Of a stretch of 64,000 nucleotides of DNA, positions 45,365 through 53,906 are shown piece by piece. The position numbers were made by a program, and so were the translations under genes. Position 1 is the first letter of the stretch, and the number at the start of each line of letters is the position of its first letter. The stretch is from positions 1 through 64,000 of the forward strand of contig CACYVC010000004.1 of assembly GCA_902777835.1 (NCBI GenBank), written 5' to 3'. The notes under the pieces were generated by a model. The model worked only from the letters and a program-made list of their open reading frames with translations. It ran no database searches and had not been told where the DNA came from. Origin of the DNA: an uncultured Bacteroidales bacterium. GTDB taxonomy: Bacteria; Bacteroidota; Bacteroidia; Bacteroidales; Muribaculaceae.

Positions 45365-45991
45365 TTAAGCATTCTTCGAGTATTTCCAGCCTACGTAGAG
45401 GTTGCGGGAGAAGATGAGGATTGATACGCTTTGGCCGAGCATGAGGATGGGGTCGCGGCGGATGATGCCGTAGATGAAGGTGAGGGAGGCACCTACCACA
45501 CTTATAAGCCAGAATACTGGAGGTAGGCATGACTCATGGCGCTTTACGGAATAGACTACCTGGTAGGCGTAGCGCGAGAGGAAGATGAGTTGCGCACAGG
45601 TGCCATAAATCATCAGCCACAATGGAATCTCGGGGTTATGAAGAAAACGGTCCACGAGATGCGGTGCGTTAATTGCAGTGAAAATCAGGGCAATGACTGG
45701 CACACAATAGAGAATAATGCGTATGGGGAGCGGGATGCGTCGCCATGCTCCTTTGTAGTCAAGGTTTAGCACATATACATAGAACGAGAGCATCTGCCCG
45801 ACAAGGATTACGATGTCCTCTCGCAGCCATCCGTAGGTGAGCATGAAGCAGCACCCGGCAAGGCTGAACGCCCAATAGCCTGTGGGCGAAACCACACGTT
45901 TGAGGCGCTCGGTCATAATCCATTGCACCAGTTGCCGCGCGCCATAACAGAGCTGCGACATGAGTCCTATGAAGAATGTAAATGTTAACAT
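45365..45991 (-). CDS. LAB_N-domain membrane protein (lipid-A-disaccharide synthase N-terminal-like)
   Basis: 208 residues from the ATG at 45991. The frame to 46012 starts upstream of the -7 box and is rejected. The protein is almost all membrane helices, with two LAB_N units: YWAFSLAGCCFMLTYGWLRED with GQMLSFYVYVLNL, and FWLISVVGASLTFIYGIIRRD with GQSVSILIFSRNLY. The domain occurs fused to LpxB in some bacteria and as a separate protein in Bacteroidota; a lipid A-related or small-molecule transport role is inferred. The predicted transcript starts only about 1-3 bases before the ATG, so the mRNA may be leaderless. Confidence 0.8.
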   Translation of the reverse strand: MLTFTFFIGLMSQLCYGARQLVQWIMTERLKRVVSPTGYWAFSLAGCCFMLTYGWLREDIVILVGQMLSFYVYVLNLDYKGAWRRIPLPIRIILYCVPVIALIFTAINAPHLVDRFLHNPEIPLWLMIYGTCAQLIFLSRYAYQVVYSVKRHESCLPPVFWLISVVGASLTFIYGIIRRDPILMLGQSVSILIFSRNLYVGWKYSKNA

Positions 45992-45998
45992 TTGTGTG

Positions 45999-46006
45999 CA
46001 AAAATA
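45999..46006 (-). promoter_or_regulatory. -7 box of the LAB_N gene
   Basis: TATTTTTG on the minus strand; its last base is 8 bases before the ATG at 45991, so the leader would be almost absent. Confidence 0.5.
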
Positions 46007-46132
46007 GTGCAAGTTGAGAGCAGTACAAAATAAAAAACGTAGTTTGTTTATTTTTTATGCCGAAATGCCGCCTATTTTATCCAAAAGTAGTGAAAAAAAT
46101 GTCTGTAACGGCTCATTTTGTGCAAAAATACG

Positions 46133-46140
46133 TATCTTTG
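46133..46140 (+). promoter_or_regulatory. -7 box of the ABC transporter operon
   Basis: TATCTTTG, 25 bases before the ATPase start codon. Confidence 0.55.
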
Positions 46141-46165
46141 CGGTCTTAATACATGATAAGTTATT

Positions 46166-47065
46166 ATGAATTTTATTGACGTAAATAGTGTAGTAAAGCA
46201 GTATGACGGGCATTTGGCGCTCGACCATGTCGATCTTCATGTACCACAGGGGACCGTTTATGGCCTGCTAGGACCTAACGGTGCAGGCAAGACCTCTCTC
46301 ATACGCATCATCAACCGCATCACCCGTGCCGACAGCGGCACTGTGTTGCTAAACGGCCGTGAGATGGTGCAGGCCGACATCGCCAACATTGGCTACCTGC
46401 CTGAGGAGCGCGGTCTCTACAAGAAAATCAAAGTCGCTGACGAGATTGTGTATCTTGCCCGCCTTAAGGGTATGCCCAAAGCACTTGCAATAAGCGAGAT
46501 GGAAAAATGGCTTGAGCGTTTCGACCTCACCGAGTGGCGCAACCGCAAGGTAGAGGAACTCTCGAAAGGTATGCAGCAGAAGGTGCAGTTCATCACCACG
46601 GTGATACACCGCCCTCAACTGCTCATCTTTGACGAACCGTTCTCAGGATTCGACCCCGTGAACGCCGAGCAACTCAAACGCGAAATAATTCAGCTTCGTA
46701 ACGAAGGCTCAACTATCCTATTCTCGACCCATAACATGGCAAGCGTGGAAGAAATTTGCGAACAAATCACTCTTATCAACCACTCACGTGTGGTACTTGA
46801 AGGTAAGGTTGACGACATCAAGCAGCAGCACAAGAAGAACCTCTTTGTGGTTAACGTGGCAGGCAATGAGAAAATAGAGGCTAAGGACGGCCTCTTCGAC
46901 GTGGTGCCAAGCAACGACGTTCAAGGCTCTCTCATCAAGCTGACTAAAGGTGCTACCCTGCATGACGCAATCGCTCACCTCAACGACCACCACACCCTCA
47001 CTGGCATTACTGAAAAGCTGCCAAGCATGCACGAGATATTTATTGAGACAGTTCAAAACAAGTAA
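46166..47065 (+). CDS. ABC transporter ATP-binding protein (NatA-like)
   Basis: 299 residues. Walker A GPNGAGKTSL, signature LSKGMQQK, Walker B LLIFDEPFSGFDP and H-loop STHNM are all present. A C-terminal DUF4162-like extension follows (after LINHSRVVLEGKVD). It powers the adjacent ABC-2-type permease, forming an exporter of the NatAB type. The substrate is unknown (sodium or drug export in relatives). Followed after 96 bases by the permease, with a heptamer tract between. Confidence 0.92.
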   Translation: MNFIDVNSVVKQYDGHLALDHVDLHVPQGTVYGLLGPNGAGKTSLIRIINRITRADSGTVLLNGREMVQADIANIGYLPEERGLYKKIKVADEIVYLARLKGMPKALAISEMEKWLERFDLTEWRNRKVEELSKGMQQKVQFITTVIHRPQLLIFDEPFSGFDPVNAEQLKREIIQLRNEGSTILFSTHNMASVEEICEQITLINHSRVVLEGKVDDIKQQHKKNLFVVNVAGNEKIEAKDGLFDVVPSNDVQGSLIKLTKGATLHDAIAHLNDHHTLTGITEKLPSMHEIFIETVQNK

Positions 47066-47104
47066 TAAGTATTAAGTTTTAAGTGTTAAGTTTTAAGTGT
47101 TAAG
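47066..47104 (+). repeat. heptamer tandem-repeat tract (AAGTGTT type)
   Basis: Units AAGTATT, AAGTTTT, AAGTGTT, AAGTTTT and AAGTGTT between the ATPase and permease genes. A weak complementary TTAACACTAAAC follows about 30 bases on. Confidence 0.65.
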
Positions 47105-47161
47105 CACGTCCAACATACATTTATATTTAACACTAAACTGTGCCGTAAACACCAAAGAAAG

Positions 47162-48469
47162 ATGAATAAACTAAAACTGATAATCCAGCATGAGTACATG
47201 ACAATAGTGGGCAAGAAGTCGTTCATTATCATGACTATATTGATACCTTTCTTGCTAATTCTGTTGTTGTTTGTACCCATTATGATGAAGTATATCAACG
47301 ACAAGACCGACTCGTCGGAGATGCGCATCGCAGTGGTTGACAAGAGCCATAACTACGGCGGGGCGTTCAAGGACAATGGCCGATACCGCTTTGAGCTCAT
47401 GTCGGGCGACTCGATGGACAAAACCTATGACATCTACAAAAAAGCATCGGGAAGGGTTGACGCAATAATGGTGATTCCCGCCGATGTTCTTGAGAGCCAG
47501 CAGGTGGAGCTCTTCAGCGAGAAGACACTTGACGAGAGCACGGTAATGTACTTGAACCAATGCCTCACCGACACGCTCAGCAAGGCTAAAATAGCGTCAT
47601 TCCAAGATCCCGACCTCGCCAATAAGATCTCACAGTCGCAGGTGAATGCCTCCATCAAATCCAAGAAATGGAACGAGAATGGAGAGGAACAAGAGCAGAG
47701 CGCCACTATAGCCTCGATAATAGGCATGGTGCTGGCCTTCTTGACCTACACCTTTGTGCTCTCCTACGGTGCAATGATCATGAACAGCGTTGTCGAGGAG
47801 AAGACCAACCGCATCGTCGAGGTAATAGTGAGCAGTTGCAAACCTATGGAACTCATGATGGGAAAAATCATTGGTGTGGGACTTGTGGGACTCACACAAT
47901 TTGCCATCTGGGTAGTACTCATAGGTATTGCCATGGGCGTGATTGGCGTTATGGGAATAGGAGCCGACGCCGCATCTTCGGCCGACGCCATGGCAATGAA
48001 TATGCCTGAAACCGAGAGCACCGTAGCAAGCCTAATGGCTGCCTTGACTAGCATCAACTGGTTCTCGCTGCTTGGCAACTTCATCATCTACTTCGTTGGC
48101 GGATATTTGCTTTATGCGTCGCTTTTCGCTGGCTTTGGCTCAGCTGTAGATCAAGCGAGTGATAGTTCGCAGTTCACTATGCCCATCATCCTTATCATGA
48201 TGGTAGCTCTCTACGCTGGCATAGGATGCATGAGCAACCCTAATGGTCCCATGGCAGTGTGGTGCTCGATGATTCCGTTCACCTCCCCAGTGGTAATGAT
48301 GGTGCGCCTGCCGTTCGACGTGCCCTGGTGGCAACTGCTGCTGAGCATTGTGCTACTCTTTGGCACTGCGCTGCTTTGCATATGGATATCAGCGCGCATC
48401 TACCGCACCGGCATCCTCCTTTATGGCAAGAAACACAAGTTTAAAGAAATTTTGAAGTGGATAAAGTAA
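47162..48469 (+). CDS. ABC-2-type transporter permease (NatB-like)
   Basis: 435 residues. One N-terminal membrane helix (IIMTILIPFLLILLLFVP) is followed by an outer domain of about 150 residues and then about five helices, including SIIGMVLAFLTYTFVLSYGAMI and the ABC-2 cytoplasmic loop EEKTNRIVEVIVSSCKPMELMMGK. This matches the ABC2_membrane_3 family that pairs with the ATPase just upstream. The LD-carboxypeptidase gene starts 12 bases downstream, so the three are probably co-transcribed. Confidence 0.9.
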   Translation: MNKLKLIIQHEYMTIVGKKSFIIMTILIPFLLILLLFVPIMMKYINDKTDSSEMRIAVVDKSHNYGGAFKDNGRYRFELMSGDSMDKTYDIYKKASGRVDAIMVIPADVLESQQVELFSEKTLDESTVMYLNQCLTDTLSKAKIASFQDPDLANKISQSQVNASIKSKKWNENGEEQEQSATIASIIGMVLAFLTYTFVLSYGAMIMNSVVEEKTNRIVEVIVSSCKPMELMMGKIIGVGLVGLTQFAIWVVLIGIAMGVIGVMGIGADAASSADAMAMNMPETESTVASLMAALTSINWFSLLGNFIIYFVGGYLLYASLFAGFGSAVDQASDSSQFTMPIILIMMVALYAGIGCMSNPNGPMAVWCSMIPFTSPVVMMVRLPFDVPWWQLLLSIVLLFGTALLCIWISARIYRTGILLYGKKHKFKEILKWIK

Positions 48470-48481
48470 ACAACATATAAT

Positions 48482-49525
48482 ATGAAACGTAGCATTTTAT
48501 TTATAGTAATAATGAGCCTGGTGGTGCCAACGGCTGTTGCACAACATAGGCCACACCATCGTGGGCATCGCCCGCACCATGAGAGAAAAGAGACCCCTAA
48601 GGCACCAGAGTTTTTAAAGAAAGGCGACAAAATTGCCATTCTATCGCCATCTAGCGTGCCCACCGACCTGAGTATCATCGACAAAGGAGAGGCCGTACTG
48701 CAAGGATGGGGATTTAAAACAGTGGAGGGGAAATATGCCCGCACCAACTATCACACCTATGCTGGCACTCCCGAACAACGCGTAGAGGATATCTTGTGGG
48801 CGCTTCGTGACCCAAGCATCAAGGCGATAGTGTGTTCGCGTGGCGGATACGGCTCAGCCAACTGTCTTAACCTGTTGCCCGTTGACACCCTTAAGAAATA
48901 TCCCAAGTGGATTGTGGGTTACAGCGATATCACTGGCTACCTGAGCGCCGAGGTGCGCGCCGGCAACATGGCGATTCACGGAAATATGTGCGGACGTCTT
49001 GCCAACACTGGCGGCACCGACCAGCCTAGCCTATACCTGCGCGACATGCTCATGGGCAAACTGCCAAAATATGAGGTGCCTGGCAACAAGTTCAACAAAC
49101 CTGGCAAGGCAAGCGGCATCTTGATTGGCGGCAATATGTGCGTGTATGGCGACATCGCCGACACTCCCTTCGACTTCCTTGATCGTTCGTTCACCGACGG
49201 CCGCGACATCATCCTCTTCATCGAGGAGGTAGAGGAGCCTTATTCACGCATCGACCGCATGTTCCAGCACCTGATTCTGCGAGGCGCAATGGATAAAATC
49301 AAAGCGCTTGTAGTTGGCCGCTTTGACGGCTGCCCCACATCTCGCGGTTACAATTCGGTGTATGAGTTCATCGACGAGTACATGAAGCCCTACAATATCC
49401 CTGTGTGCTACGACTTCCCCGCTGGCCATGATGAGAGCTGGAACTATCCACTAATCGAAGGCTGCCCTGTGACGCTTGATGTGACTCGCGACAAAGTTAC
49501 CCTTGAGTTTAACCTTCCCAAGTAA
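48482..49525 (+). CDS. LD-carboxypeptidase (peptidase family S66)
   Basis: 347 residues with a signal peptide (to TAVAQ) and a short His/Arg/Pro-rich stretch before the fold. S66 features: GDKIAILSPSS, then SRGGYGSANCL near residue 120 in the nucleophile-elbow region, YSDITGYLSA, and the C-terminal LVVGRFDGC and PVCYDFPAGHDE, which carry the remaining catalytic Glu/His region. These enzymes remove the terminal D-alanine from muropeptide tetrapeptides during recycling; some relatives (MccF) confer self-immunity to microcin C7. A signal peptide is unusual, since LdcA is cytoplasmic. Confidence 0.88.
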   Translation: MKRSILFIVIMSLVVPTAVAQHRPHHRGHRPHHERKETPKAPEFLKKGDKIAILSPSSVPTDLSIIDKGEAVLQGWGFKTVEGKYARTNYHTYAGTPEQRVEDILWALRDPSIKAIVCSRGGYGSANCLNLLPVDTLKKYPKWIVGYSDITGYLSAEVRAGNMAIHGNMCGRLANTGGTDQPSLYLRDMLMGKLPKYEVPGNKFNKPGKASGILIGGNMCVYGDIADTPFDFLDRSFTDGRDIILFIEEVEEPYSRIDRMFQHLILRGAMDKIKALVVGRFDGCPTSRGYNSVYEFIDEYMKPYNIPVCYDFPAGHDESWNYPLIEGCPVTLDVTRDKVTLEFNLPK

Positions 49526-49535
49526 AGATGTGCCC

Positions 49536-49856
49536 ATGGATTTCCTTCAAGAGCATCATCTACTGGGGCTTATAATCGGAATTAGTACATTCTTGATAAT
49601 CGGAATTTTCCACCCCATTGTCATCAAGGCTGAATACCACTTTGGCACACGCTGCTGGTGGTGGTTTCTCGTAGCAGGCATTGTAATGATTGTATTAACT
49701 CTGTTAATCGATAATGTACTTGTTTCGGCACTGCTGGGCGTTACAGGTTTCTCATGCTTCTGGAGCATCCTTGAGGTCTTTCACCAAGAAAGACGCGTGA
49801 AGCGAGGATGGTTTCCCCGCAACCCAAAGCGCAAATATCCGTGGGATGAGGAATAG
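49536..49856 (+). CDS. DUF4491 family small membrane protein
   Basis: 106 residues from the ATG at 49536, 10 bases after the previous stop; the longer frame from 49503 overlaps the carboxypeptidase. Three membrane helices (LLGLIIGISTFLIIGIF, WWWFLVAGIVMIVLTLL, VLVSALLGVTGFSCFW) and a conserved end with HQERRVKRGWFPRNPKR match DUF4491. Function unknown. Probably the last gene of the ABC-exporter/LD-carboxypeptidase operon. Confidence 0.8.
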   Translation: MDFLQEHHLLGLIIGISTFLIIGIFHPIVIKAEYHFGTRCWWWFLVAGIVMIVLTLLIDNVLVSALLGVTGFSCFWSILEVFHQERRVKRGWFPRNPKRKYPWDEE

Positions 49857-49880
49857 CAAATTATCGTTAATCACAATAAT

Positions 49881-49922
49881 CAAGTGGGCTAGAGTGACAA
49901 TTTCTGCACTTTAGCCCACTTG
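49881..49922. terminator. bidirectional terminator hairpin between convergent genes
   Basis: CAAGTGGGCTAGAGTG pairs with CACTTTAGCCCACTTG (one mismatch, 10-base loop). It lies between converging genes and has no long T run. Confidence 0.65.
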
Positions 49923-49940
49923 CTATATTTCAACATAAGA

Positions 49941-50453
49941 TTACAACGGTGGCCTTACTATGCCAGGACCGGTGTATTCAATGCCTGCATTTTGCAGGTC
50001 CTGACGGGTGACACGCTGGAACACCACGTCGCTAGGTTCCATACGGTCAACAACAATAGCGGTGTAGGGGCGCATATTATAGCTTGTGGCGTGACCTTCC
50101 TCTATAATGTAAGAGAAATAGAGTCTGTCGCCTAAACGGCGCACCAGTGCTGTCTCGATGGAAGTTTGGCGATTTGTCTCAGGCAAAATAACTGCCACCA
50201 CAAACTGCCTACTGAAATCAATTCTTGTGGGCTGTCCATTGCGTCCCATAACAGCACCCTCACCAAACACGCTCTCAAATTCATGCTGATTTTGAATCAC
50301 AAGCTTGTGAGTGCCGTTTGAAAGGTAGTTGTTGACGTAATAATTATTCATGCGGTAATAATTGGCCGTCACACCACCCAAGTTCACGGCACACGACGAC
50401 AACATTATCGCCATAACTATCACCGATAAAGAGAGGAATAATGTCTTTTTCAT
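49941..50453 (-). CDS. hypothetical lipoprotein
   Basis: 170 residues with a lipobox (MLSSC, Cys21). The mature domain has LVIQNQHEFESVFGEGAV near residue 50 and DFSRQFVVAVILPETN, then RPYTAIVVDRMEPSDVVF, and ends in a short Pro-rich tail. The pattern is a small beta-rich domain seen in Bacteroidota hypothetical lipoproteins; I cannot name the family. It converges with DUF4491. Confidence 0.7.
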   Translation of the reverse strand: MKKTLFLSLSVIVMAIMLSSCAVNLGGVTANYYRMNNYYVNNYLSNGTHKLVIQNQHEFESVFGEGAVMGRNGQPTRIDFSRQFVVAVILPETNRQTSIETALVRRLGDRLYFSYIIEEGHATSYNMRPYTAIVVDRMEPSDVVFQRVTRQDLQNAGIEYTGPGIVRPPL

Positions 50454-50465
50454 AATATTTTATTC

Positions 50466-50509
50466 TGATTAGTGATTAATGATTAGTGATTAATGAGTAA
50501 TAGATGATT
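50466..50509 (+). repeat. heptamer tandem-repeat tract (GATTAGT/GATTAAT type)
   Basis: Units GATTAGT, GATTAAT, GATTAGT, GATTAAT and GAGTAAT. It borders the four-helix-bundle gene on its left and is inverted relative to the tract at 50890-50921. Confidence 0.7.
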
Positions 50510-50510
50510 A

Positions 50511-50879
50511 TTATTGTTGTAGTTTTGCTATTTTGCTAGCCCGTAATCCGCTAACCAAGCGAGAAGTGTTACTGATATTTGGTTTGACAATATTGAAATC
50601 ATCATCAGTAATGTAACCAAGGTCAACTGCTAATTGTAACTGGCTATAAACTTCCATTATTGAACCAAAAGCAATTTCAAGAAAATGAATTTGTTCTTTA
50701 GTGGATATGCGCCCATTGCCTTCTGCTATGTTAGATGAGATAGAAATAACGGCTCTACGTAACTGATCACACAACGCATAGCGTTCTTCTATAGGGAACT
50801 TCTTTAAAAGTTGATAAACATTTACTGCCAACTTTCTAGATTCATTCCAGCAATCTAATTTATTAAGTTGAAACTCCAT
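50511..50879 (-). CDS. four-helix-bundle protein (23S rRNA intervening-sequence family)
   Basis: 122 residues, all helical: opening LDCWNESRKLAVNVYQLLKKF, then YALCDQLRRAVISISSNIAEG, the family hallmark, and FLEIAFGSIMEVYSQLQLA. The family is found inside 23S rRNA intervening sequences and as free-standing genes, and is structurally related to the Avd accessory protein of diversity-generating retroelements. No reverse transcriptase is visible here. The gene is closely flanked by inverted heptamer tracts (50466-50509 and 50890-50921), suggesting insertion as a unit. Molecular role unknown. Confidence 0.9.
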   Translation of the reverse strand: MEFQLNKLDCWNESRKLAVNVYQLLKKFPIEERYALCDQLRRAVISISSNIAEGNGRISTKEQIHFLEIAFGSIMEVYSQLQLAVDLGYITDDDFNIVKPNISNTSRLVSGLRASKIAKLQQ

Positions 50880-50889
50880 GATTTCACAA

Positions 50890-50921
50890 ATCCTTAATCT
50901 TTAATCCCTAATCTTTAATCT
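50890..50921 (+). repeat. heptamer tandem-repeat tract (TTAATCT type)
   Basis: Units such as CTTAATC and TTTAATC, running into the 3' end of the meaB gene; the inverted counterpart of the tract at 50466-50509. Confidence 0.65.
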
Positions 50922-52116
50922 TGTCGTAGTAGAAATTCAGGACATCGGTTGCTGCGACGAATGACGATTGCTGGTTGGCGAGGACCATTTCTTGCTTGAG
51001 CTGGAGCAGGCGTTCTACTTCAGGGTCGTTGTAGAAGCGTGACTTAAGTTGCTCGTTGATGGTCTCATACATCCAGTATTTCTCCTGCTGGCTACGCTTG
51101 CGATTGAAATAGCCATTCTTTCTCACATGGTCGAAGTATCGGTCAATCATGTCCCAAACCTCGACGATGCCTGTCTCATAGTAGCCTGAGTAGCAAAGCA
51201 CCTCAGGAGTCCATTTGCTTGGTGGCAAGGGAAACAGGTGCAGAGCGTTGCGGAACTGCGCCGCGGCAAGGTTGGCGCGCTCTATGTTGTCACCGTCGGC
51301 CTTGTTAATGACGATGCCATCGGCCATCTCCATGATGCCACGCTTGATGCCCTGCAACTCGTCACCAGTACCGGCAAGCTGGATGAGCAAGAAGAAATCT
51401 ACCATCGAGTGCACTGCTGTCTCACTCTGACCGACGCCCACTGTCTCAACAAAAATATTGTTATAGCCAGCGGCCTCACACAGCACAATCGTCTCACGAG
51501 TCTTACGTGCCACCCCACCCAGCGAACCAGCTGATGGAGAAGGGCGAATGAAGGCTCGAGGATGAACCGATAGTTTCTCCATGCGCGTCTTGTCACCGAG
51601 GATTGAGCCATTGCTGCGCTCGCTACTGGGGTCTATGGCAAGGACAGCGAGTTTGGCATTCTCATCTTGCAGCACATGGAGACCGAACACATCAATTGAA
51701 GTGCTCTTTCCTGCTCCTGGCACACCAGTGATGCCTATGCGGCGCGAGTGCCCAGTGTGTGGCAGGCATTTCTCGATAACTTCCTGCGCTATCACCTGAT
51801 GGTCGTGATTGAGACTCTCAACCAGTGTAACCGCCTGCCCCAGAACAGTGGTATTGCCTTTGAGTATGCCCTCCACATAGTCGTTGACTGTGAGTTGAGG
51901 TTTGCGTTTGCGACGCTTCATATATGGATTGACGATGGGCATCTGCTCAATGCCCGCATTCACCTGAAGCCCCGTGTATTGCTCATCATTCTCGGGATGC
52001 TCAATGCTTGGCGTCTCCACATTGTGATGCTTAGCAATTTCCTCTTGCTCTTGTTGAGTGAAGAATCGCTTATCGTCGTTGTTAACTGTGTGCTGTGTAA
52101 CTTTGCTGTTTGCCAT
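50908..52116 (-). CDS. meaB: methylmalonyl-CoA mutase-associated GTPase MeaB
   Basis: 402 residues. A G3E GTPase core carries the Walker A GVPGAGKSTSIDVF, LAIDPSSERSNGSILGDKTRM, FVETVGVGQSE and the base-recognition motif VINKADGD. An N-terminal extension of about 80 residues is charged and not conserved. MeaB protects and reactivates B12-dependent methylmalonyl-CoA mutase, used in propionate/succinate metabolism. The mutase genes are outside the window. The cobalamin adenosyltransferase at 5457 belongs to the same cofactor system. Confidence 0.93.
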   Translation of the reverse strand: MANSKVTQHTVNNDDKRFFTQQEQEEIAKHHNVETPSIEHPENDEQYTGLQVNAGIEQMPIVNPYMKRRKRKPQLTVNDYVEGILKGNTTVLGQAVTLVESLNHDHQVIAQEVIEKCLPHTGHSRRIGITGVPGAGKSTSIDVFGLHVLQDENAKLAVLAIDPSSERSNGSILGDKTRMEKLSVHPRAFIRPSPSAGSLGGVARKTRETIVLCEAAGYNNIFVETVGVGQSETAVHSMVDFFLLIQLAGTGDELQGIKRGIMEMADGIVINKADGDNIERANLAAAQFRNALHLFPLPPSKWTPEVLCYSGYYETGIVEVWDMIDRYFDHVRKNGYFNRKRSQQEKYWMYETINEQLKSRFYNDPEVERLLQLKQEMVLANQQSSFVAATDVLNFYYDKIKD

Positions 52117-52181
52117 TTTTATATAGATTTTCTAAAGTCTCTAGCTGTACTATAAGTTCTAGAGTTTATTATAATTAAGCA

Positions 52182-53279
52182 TTATTTCATCTCTCCTACC
52201 ACTCTCACTGTAGCTCTTGGGGTACTGGGATCATTAGTAATGATAGTAATTTGGGAGTTGAGGACATTGCCGCTAACCTTGTTGGGGTTCACCTTAATGG
52301 TGACAGTCGCTTCTTTTCCTGGTTTGAGCAGCGTCTTGTCGCATTTTGCTGTAATAGCTTTGTCCAACGACATAACACGCCGAATTATCAGATTGCTCTT
52401 ACCAGCATTTTTAATCGAAAAATTGTTTTCGGCAATCTCTCCGATATGAAGGCCCTCAAAAATCAGCTTTTCGGAAGGAATTTCACATATTGGAGCCTTA
52501 GCACGCTCTTCATCGGTCAATTGCGAAAAATCTTCAACTACATTCACCACTATGTTGGCATCGGCATTGATGGGCGCCTTGTCATCGTGAAGTGGGGTGG
52601 CAATGATGGTGATGTGGTTATCATTAATGCCCCACACTGGCGTGCGCATAGTGTCAAAGAAAAATGTAAGGGTACTGATGTCGCCTGGAGCCACTGTGTT
52701 GGGAACTGCGTGTGGATTGATGTGGCTAGTGTTGTTGTCGAAGGTAATAACAAGTGTGTCAGTACCCGAATTATAGGCAGTGATACTACTGTTGCGCAGC
52801 AAGCCTTTCTTGACCTCGCCAACTGCCATCGTCAAATTAGTGAACTGAAGGTCGCCTACACCCACGGGGAAATAGCGACTCACTGTCTCTGGACTGCCCA
52901 CCACTATGCCTTTAATGGCTAAACGGGTGCGGTTAGGTGTAGTGTTAGTATATACCCACACGCCCTTCTCAAAGGGGCCAGGACGACCAGTTGGCGTAAA
53001 GGTTATGTCGATGCCGTCGCTGGCACCAGGTAGTATGGGGTCGGTTGGGTGACTGGCCACAGTGCATCCGCAAGTTGATTTCACCTGCGTTATAACCATC
53101 GCCGAGTCGCCTGTGTTAGTGACAACAAAACGGCACATCTGCTTGCCGGCGCTCTCATGGAAAGTTCCAAAGTCGTGAATCGTTTCGTTCCATGAAGCGA
53201 CGGGCTGCGCCATCATGCTGCCGCCAAGAGCCACCGCTCCAAGCAAGACGGTTGCGATATGCCGCCAAGCCTGCTTCAC
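52182..53279 (-). CDS. DUF1573 protein with multiple Ig-like domains
   Basis: 365 residues from a GTG directly after the stop of the preceding DUF1573 gene. After a signal peptide (to MMAQP), an N-terminal DUF1573 domain (HDFGTFHES, STCGCTVASHP) is followed by two further beta-sandwich domains of the same superfamily (about 140-250 and 260-365; the last with LIIRRVMSLD and VTIKVNPNKVSG). Periplasmic; function unknown in the family. Co-transcribed with the next DUF1573 gene and possibly with meaB. Confidence 0.85.
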   Translation of the reverse strand: MKQAWRHIATVLLGAVALGGSMMAQPVASWNETIHDFGTFHESAGKQMCRFVVTNTGDSAMVITQVKSTCGCTVASHPTDPILPGASDGIDITFTPTGRPGPFEKGVWVYTNTTPNRTRLAIKGIVVGSPETVSRYFPVGVGDLQFTNLTMAVGEVKKGLLRNSSITAYNSGTDTLVITFDNNTSHINPHAVPNTVAPGDISTLTFFFDTMRTPVWGINDNHITIIATPLHDDKAPINADANIVVNVVEDFSQLTDEERAKAPICEIPSEKLIFEGLHIGEIAENNFSIKNAGKSNLIIRRVMSLDKAITAKCDKTLLKPGKEATVTIKVNPNKVSGNVLNSQITIITNDPSTPRATVRVVGEMK

Positions 53280-53669
53280 CTATTTTTCTTTGCTTTTCGG
53301 AATTATGGTGCCGGTGATGGTCAATGTGGATATCTTGTCAAGACAATTGGTCTTCACCTTAATGGTCTTGCGGAAGGTGCCAGCACGACCAACAGGGCTG
53401 AAAGTAACCTCCACTTTGCCCTTCTTGCCTGGCTTGATTGGTTTTGCAGTGAATGATGGCCGAGTGCACCCGCACGAAGCCACAGCATCAGTAATGATGA
53501 GTGGTTTGTCGCCAGTATTCTTAAACTCAAATGTGTGTTTCACAGCGCCTTTCGACTCTTTGATTGTTCCAAAGTCGTAGGTGATTTCCTTGAACTCGGC
53601 CTTAGGTTGCGCCATCACAGCTAGCTGGCACAAAACAGCGGCAAGTGTAAAAAGAAAAAATCGTTTCAT
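53280..53669 (-). CDS. DUF1573 domain protein
   Basis: 129 residues from the ATG at 53669; the longer frame starts upstream of the TAATTTTG box at 53693-53700. A signal peptide (to VMAQP) leads into a single DUF1573 Ig-like domain (YDFGTIKES, VASCGCTRPSF, VTFSPVGRAG). Its stop codon abuts the GTG of the larger DUF1573 gene, so the pair is translationally linked. Single-domain partner of the three-domain relative; function unknown. Confidence 0.88.
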   Translation of the reverse strand: MKRFFLFTLAAVLCQLAVMAQPKAEFKEITYDFGTIKESKGAVKHTFEFKNTGDKPLIITDAVASCGCTRPSFTAKPIKPGKKGKVEVTFSPVGRAGTFRKTIKVKTNCLDKISTLTITGTIIPKSKEK

Positions 53670-53692
53670 AGCAGTCAAATAGTTATTTGTGG

Positions 53693-53700
53693 CAAAATTA
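53693..53700 (-). promoter_or_regulatory. -7 box of the DUF1573 operon
   Basis: TAATTTTG on the minus strand, 24 bases before the ATG at 53669. Confidence 0.55.
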
Positions 53701-53873
53701 CAAAGAAAAGCTGTCACTACCACAATATTTACCTTTAATTATTTATAAAAGTTAGACTCTATCACCTTTCGATGGTTTATCAAAGCAAATAATATATTCC
53801 TTAAAATAGCCTTTTATTCAGAATAAAAATGTTAAACATGCCGAGAAAATTGGAATTATAATTAGTATTTTAT

Positions 53874-53881
53874 TACCTTTG
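53874..53881 (+). promoter_or_regulatory. -7 box of the GH25 gene
   Basis: TACCTTTG. Its distance to the ATG at 53883 (1 base) rules that start out and favours the ATG at 53907. Confidence 0.6.
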
Positions 53882-53906
53882 CATGAATAATGAAAAAAAA
53901 TATATT

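Noticed and set aside
48482-49525. Microcin C7 self-immunity (MccF) role for the S66 peptidase
   Set aside because: No microcin biosynthesis genes nearby; a muropeptide role is the simpler reading.
50511-50879. Accessory gene of a diversity-generating retroelement
   Set aside because: No reverse transcriptase, template repeat or variable-repeat target is seen nearby; kept as a free-standing four-helix-bundle gene.
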